In this document: piece after piece, positions 60,510 through 64,000 of the stretch
Numbering within the stretch: the first letter of the stretch is position 1
How the letters are laid out: the number at the start of each line of letters is the position of its first letter
From: Lutibaculum baratangense AMV1
GTDB lineage: Bacteria > Pseudomonadota > Alphaproteobacteria > Rhizobiales > Tepidamorphaceae
DNA: 64,000 bases
Direction: 5' to 3'
NCBI RefSeq assembly: GCF_000496075.1
Contig: NZ_AWXZ01000040.1
Coordinates: 62,001 to 126,000, forward strand
Notes under the pieces: generated by a model
Told to the model about the DNA's origin: nothing
Seen by the model: the letters and a program-made list of their open reading frames with translations, nothing else
Database searches by the model: none
Program-made: the position numbers and the translations under genes

Positions 60510-61277
60510 ATGCCGAAGATGATCCGCAGAACGCTTCTGGGCCTCGCCGCCGCCGCGACCCTCGCCGCCGCACCGGTCGCCGCCGCCGCCGACCCGATCC
60601 GCGTGGGCATGTCGGGCGGCTATTTCCCGTTCACCTTCGTCGAGCAGGACGAGCTGAAGGGGTTCGAGGTCGACTTCATGAATGCCGTCGGCGAGGAGAT
60701 CGGCGCCGAGATCCGGTTCGAGACGATGGCCTTCTCCGGGCTGATCGGCGCGCTCCAGTCCGGCCGCATCGACACGGTGGCGAACCAGATCACCATCACC
60801 CCGGAGCGGCAGGAGAGGTTCGTCTTCTCCGAGCCCTATGTCTATGACGGCGCGCAGGTGGTCACCCGCCGGGGCAACGACGAGATCACCGGGCCGGAAT
60901 CGCTGAAGGGCCGCTCGGTCGCCGTCAATCTCGGCTCGAACTTCGAACAGCTCCTGCGCGATCTGCCCTATGCCGGCGAGATCGACATCCGGACCTACGA
61001 GAGCAACATCGAGCAGGACGTGGCGCTCGGCCGCGTCGATGCCTTCGTGATGGACCGCGTCAGCGCCACCCAGGTCATCAGCGAGCGCAACCTGCCCCTG
61101 CAGCTCGCGGGGAAGCCGTTCTCGACGATCGAGAACGCCCTGCCGTTCCGCGACGACGAGGCGGGACGGGCGCTGCGCGACCGAGTGAACGAGGCGATCG
61201 CGACGCTGAAGGAGAACGGCACGCTGGCCGAGATCTCGCGGAAGTGGCTCGGCGACGACGTGACGACCGCGCCCTGA
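60510..61277 (+). CDS. Polar amino-acid ABC transporter substrate-binding protein
   Basis: A 255-residue periplasmic protein of solute-binding family 3. Signal peptide ends near PVAAAA (about residue 26). The domain opens with IRVGMSGGYFPFTFVEQDELKGFEVDFMNAV and contains LQSGRIDTVANQITITPERQERFVFSEPYV, typical of cystine/glutamate/lysine binders. Permease and ATPase genes follow in the same operon. The amino acid is not determinable; the FEVDFMNAVGEEIG pattern is common in cystine-type systems. Confidence 0.92.
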   Translation: MPKMIRRTLLGLAAAATLAAAPVAAAADPIRVGMSGGYFPFTFVEQDELKGFEVDFMNAVGEEIGAEIRFETMAFSGLIGALQSGRIDTVANQITITPERQERFVFSEPYVYDGAQVVTRRGNDEITGPESLKGRSVAVNLGSNFEQLLRDLPYAGEIDIRTYESNIEQDVALGRVDAFVMDRVSATQVISERNLPLQLAGKPFSTIENALPFRDDEAGRALRDRVNEAIATLKENGTLAEISRKWLGDDVTTAP

Positions 61278-61334
61278 CGCGGCGTCCGCCGCCTTAGGAC
61301 CCGCGCGAGGAACGACCGGACCGGAGACGCCACC

Positions 61335-62009
61335 ATGCAGGGGCTCGATCTCGATTACATGGTCGGGCTCCTGCCCGTCCTCCTGAGCTATCTCCCGCTG
61401 ACGCTGCAGCTGGCGGTGACGGGCATGGCGCTCGCCCTCCTGCTCGCCTGCCTGCTCGCGGTCGTGCGGGTGCTCCAGGTGCCGGTGCTCGACCCGCTGG
61501 TGCGGCTCTTCATCTCCTTCTTCCGGGGAACGCCGCTCCTCGTGCAGCTCTTCCTGTTCTATTACGGGCTGCCGCAGGTCTTCGCCTTCCTCACCGCGAT
61601 CAACGGCATCACGGCGACGATCATCGGCCTGACGCTGCATTTCGCGGCCTACATGGCGGAATCCATCCGCGCCGCGATCGTCGGCATCGACCGGAGCCAG
61701 ACCGAGGCGGCGCTGTCGATCGGCATGACGACGAGCCAGATGATGCGGCGTATCGTGCTTCCGCAGGCCGCGCGCGTGGCCGCGCCGACGCTGATGAACT
61801 ACTTCATCGACATGATCAAATCGACGTCCCTCGCCTTCACCCTCGGCGTGACCGAGCTCATGGGGGCGACCCAGAAGGAGGCGGCCGGGAGCTTCCTCTA
61901 CTTCGAGGCCTTCATCACCGTCGCGGTCATCTACTGGATCGTCGTGGAGGGCCTGTCGTGGGTGCAGCGGCGCATGGAGGTCTTCCTGAACCGGGCCTAT
62001 GCGAGATGA
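61335..62009 (+). CDS. Polar amino-acid ABC transporter permease
   Basis: A 224-residue inner-membrane permease of the HisM/GlnP type with about five helices. The EAA loop contact with the ATPase is AALSIGMTTSQMMRRIVLPQA. Other family words are FISFFRGTPLLVQLFLFYYGLPQ and LTLHFAAYMAESIRAAIVGID. It lies 57 bp after the binding protein gene and overlaps the ATPase gene (ATGA at 62006). Confidence 0.94.
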   Translation: MQGLDLDYMVGLLPVLLSYLPLTLQLAVTGMALALLLACLLAVVRVLQVPVLDPLVRLFISFFRGTPLLVQLFLFYYGLPQVFAFLTAINGITATIIGLTLHFAAYMAESIRAAIVGIDRSQTEAALSIGMTTSQMMRRIVLPQAARVAAPTLMNYFIDMIKSTSLAFTLGVTELMGATQKEAAGSFLYFEAFITVAVIYWIVVEGLSWVQRRMEVFLNRAYAR

Positions 62010-62746
62010 TCGAGATCCGCGGCCTTACCAAGCGCTTCGGCGACCGCGCCGTCCTCGACGGCATCGACCTCGATATCGGGCGCGGCGAGATCATCGTCGT
62101 GATCGGGCCGTCCGGCACCGGAAAGTCGACCCTGCTGCGCTGCCTGAACTTTCTCGAAAAGCCCGACGCCGGCACGATCCTGGTCGGCGACCTGACGGTC
62201 GACGCGGCGCGCGCCACGAAGGACGAGATCCTCCGCCTCCGGCGCTGCACCGCCTTCGTCTTCCAGAACTACGCGCTCTTCGCGAACAAGACGGCGCTCC
62301 AGAACATCGCCGAAGGCCTGATCGTCGTGAAGAAGATGGCGAAGGCGGAGGCGCATGCGAAGGCCCAGGCGATCCTCGAGCGCATCGGGCTCGGCGACCG
62401 CGGCGATTCCTATCCCGCGGCGCTGTCGGGCGGCCAGCAGCAGCGCGTCGGCATCGGCCGTGCGATGGCGCTCGAGGCCGCCCTCATCCTCTTCGACGAG
62501 CCGACCTCCTCGCTCGATCCCGAATGGGTGGACGAAGTGCTCGACCTCATGCGCCAGCTCGCCCGGGCGCACCAGACGATGCTCGTCGTCACGCACGAGA
62601 TGCAGTTCGCGCGCGACGTCGCCGACCGGGTCATCTTCATGGACGAGGGCCGCATCGTGGAGCAGGGGCCGCCGAGCGAACTGTTCTTCAGGCCGGGGGA
62701 CGAACGGACCCGGAGCTTCCTGCGCAAGGTGCTTCCGCCGGCCTAG
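62006..62746 (+). CDS. Polar amino-acid ABC transporter ATP-binding protein
   Basis: A 246-residue ATPase (HisP/GlnQ type). Walker A is GPSGTGKSTLLRCLN, signature LSGGQQQRVGIGRA, Walker B LILFDEPTSSLDPEW, and the H-loop VVTHEMQFARDV. I start at ATG 62006, overlapping the permease stop. It completes the three-gene transporter. Confidence 0.95.
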   Translation: MIEIRGLTKRFGDRAVLDGIDLDIGRGEIIVVIGPSGTGKSTLLRCLNFLEKPDAGTILVGDLTVDAARATKDEILRLRRCTAFVFQNYALFANKTALQNIAEGLIVVKKMAKAEAHAKAQAILERIGLGDRGDSYPAALSGGQQQRVGIGRAMALEAALILFDEPTSSLDPEWVDEVLDLMRQLARAHQTMLVVTHEMQFARDVADRVIFMDEGRIVEQGPPSELFFRPGDERTRSFLRKVLPPA

Positions 62747-62788
62747 GGCGGTCGCGGTTCTCCCCCTGGCCGGGCCCGACAAGGCGAA

Positions 62789-62816
62789 GGGCGCGACACC
62801 TTCCGGTGCCGCGCCC
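62789..62816. terminator. Hairpin between convergent operon ends
   Basis: GGGCGCG-A-CACC / GGTG-C-CGCGCCC forms an 11-bp stem with one mismatch and a TTCC loop, between the convergent amino-acid transporter and ctrA genes. There is no T-run, so it may be a weak bidirectional terminator. Confidence 0.5.
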
Positions 62817-62846
62817 TCTATAGGGTCAACTCTCGGAATGGCGGCC

Positions 62847-63542
62847 TCAGGAGGCCGCGAGCTCCTGGTCGGGATCGCGCAGCACGTAGCCGCGGCCCCA
62901 GACGGTCTCGATGTAGTTCGCCCCGCCCGTGGCGGCCGCGAGCTTCTTCCTGAGCTTGCAGATGAAGACGTCGATGATCTTCAGCTCGGGCTCGTCCATG
63001 CCGCCGTAGAGATGGTTCAGGAACATCTCCTTCGTCAGCGTCGTGCCCTTGCGGAGCGAGAGAAGCTCCAGCATCTGGTATTCCTTGCCGGTCAGGTGCA
63101 CGCGCTGGCCGTGCACGTCGACCGTCTTCGTGTCGAGGTTGACGCGCAGGTCGCCGGTCTCGATGACCGACTCCGCATGCCCCTTCGAGCGGCGGACGAT
63201 CGCATGGATGCGCGCGACGAGCTCGTCCTTGTGGAACGGCTTCGTCATGTAGTCGTCGGCGCCGAAGCCGAGGCCGCGCACCTTGTCCTCAATGCCCGCG
63301 AGGCCAGAGAGGATCAGGATCGGCGTCTTCACCTTCGCCACGCGCAGCATCTTCATGACCTCGTAGCCGCTCATGTCCGGCAGGTTGAGGTCCAGAAGAA
63401 TGATGTCGTAATCGTACAGCTTGCCGAGATCGACGCCCTCTTCGCCCAGGTCAGTCGTGTAGACGTTAAAGTTCTCCGACTTCAACATCAGCTCGATGCT
63501 CTGTGCTGTCGCGCTGTCGTCTTCGATCAGCAAAACCCGCAT
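62847..63542 (-). CDS. ctrA: Cell-cycle master response regulator CtrA
   Basis: A 231-residue OmpR-family regulator nearly identical in layout to Caulobacter and rhizobial CtrA. Receiver: [20 protein letters not shown], phospho-acceptor Asp51 in [16 protein letters not shown], Lys in [16 protein letters not shown]-binding domain: [33 protein letters not shown] and [13 protein letters not shown]. It controls replication origin silencing, flagella and division genes, and is phosphorylated via CckA-ChpT. Its upstream region carries CtrA-box-like and GANTC sites, fitting autoregulation and methylation control. Confidence 0.97.
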   Translation of the reverse strand: MRVLLIEDDSATAQSIELMLKSENFNVYTTDLGEEGVDLGKLYDYDIILLDLNLPDMSGYEVMKMLRVAKVKTPILILSGLAGIEDKVRGLGFGADDYMTKPFHKDELVARIHAIVRRSKGHAESVIETGDLRVNLDTKTVDVHGQRVHLTGKEYQMLELLSLRKGTTLTKEMFLNHLYGGMDEPELKIIDVFICKLRKKLAAATGGANYIETVWGRGYVLRDPDQELAAS

Positions 63543-63621
63543 GCCAATCCCTTTCCGCGTGCCTGTCCTGGGCTTGCGCCTTCCAAGCGGGGAAGGCGGG
63601 ACCGACGGAAGTTCGAATTCC

Positions 63622-63905
63622 GATTCGGAAGGCTACGCCACAATGGTTAACAAACCCTAATCCCGTCAACTCTCGGAGCGTCGACGCGGACTCCGGAAAA
63701 GGCCCCAGCCCATTGAGAATCCGTCGCTATTTCGGCTCGTTGAAGTTCACATTCCGCTTTAAGGTTCCTCGCTAACCGACTCTTCAGACTCGGCTCGTCG
63801 GTCCCCCCGCCGCCGCTGCTCCGGTGGTTTACAGCGGTTTAAGGAGTTGGTTGGAAGTATTGACGGGAGCCGTAAACGAATCGTTACGTGTGTCCGAAAG
63901 GAATC
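63622..63905. promoter_or_regulatory. ctrA/fliI divergent control region with seven GANTC sites and CtrA-box-like motifs
   Basis: GANTC occurs at 63622, 63689, 63717, 63778, 63787, 63878 and 63901 (start positions). Base composition predicts about one in this length. GANTC is the target of the methylase CcrM, which affects ctrA transcription in Caulobacter. Two CtrA-box-like motifs are present: TTAA-N7-TAAT at 63647-63661 and TTTA-N7-TTAA at 63828-63842 (consensus TTAA-N7-TTAA). No other gene lies in the 366-bp gap. Confidence 0.75.
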
Positions 63906-63908
63906 ACG

Positions 63909-64000
63909 ATGAAGGGCCTTCTCGACGAGATCGCCGGCCTGCCGGACCACGAGGTTTTCGGCAGAGTTGCGGCAATTCAGGGGCTGCTGGTCGAGGTGGT
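63909..64000 (+). CDS. fliI: Flagellum-specific ATP synthase FliI, N-terminal fragment
   Basis: The ATG at 63909 opens a frame cut by the window end (about 30 residues: MKGLLDEIAGLPDHEVFGRV...). The VFGRVAAIQGLLVEVV stretch matches the N-terminal beta-barrel of FliI, the ATPase of the flagellar export apparatus. A ctrA-fliI divergent pair is common in Hyphomicrobiales and supports the call. Confidence 0.75.
   Translation, partial: MKGLLDEIAGLPDHEVFGRVAAIQGLLVEV

Overview
This window is about 68% G+C and has the gene content of an alphaproteobacterium, most likely order Hyphomicrobiales (Rhizobiales). The main clues are a ctrA gene divergent from fliI with GANTC (CcrM) sites between them, a chpT phosphotransferase gene, an EipA/DUF1134 envelope protein, and DUF2293 and DUF2177 genes. 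The genus cannot be fixed from sequence alone. I saw no tRNA, rRNA, insertion sequence, CRISPR array or prophage.

Layout. 1-4.0 kb: a TAXI-type TRAP transporter (fused permease cut by the window edge, plus binding protein), a divergent TetR-type regulator with two matching palindromic operators, and a LigI-like 2-pyrone-4,6-dicarboxylate hydrolase, suggesting aromatic-acid use. 4.0-12.6 kb: a soluble hybrid kinase and OmpR-type regulator, a small exported protein, then a coupled GNAT-like / membrane kinase / DppA-like binding protein set, and a secreted dienelactone hydrolase-family protein. 12.8-35.8 kb: a surface polysaccharide locus with manC, two KpsE-like proteins, a KpsT-like ATPase, a lipoprotein export channel, a KpsS-like Kdo transferase, several glycosyltransferases (two very large and TPR-fused), an FkbM methyltransferase and the complete dTDP-rhamnose set rfbCBDA. 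No KpsM permease is present. 35.9-38.7 kb: a propionate/acetate-CoA ligase and an SDR dehydrogenase.

38.7-51.1 kb is one long minus-strand array. In reading order it holds DUF2293, an MBL-fold hydrolase, a type III polyketide synthase, a methyltransferase, a flavoprotein, an NADH-dehydrogenase-like/SelD fusion, a small unknown protein, a selenocysteine formate dehydrogenase (in-frame UGA with a SECIS hairpin), its Fe-S subunit, an NrfD-type membrane subunit and a small unknown protein. The selenophosphate supply gene therefore sits directly upstream of the selenoprotein that needs it.

51.1-64 kb: an atypical Nramp-family transporter lacking the DPGN motif, followed by a strong terminator; a coiled-coil membrane protein; eipA; a YHS protein; cysQ; chpT with a CheY-like regulator; AMP nucleosidase; a polar amino-acid ABC transporter; and ctrA with divergent fliI. 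The ctrA-fliI gap carries seven GANTC sites and two CtrA-box-like motifs.
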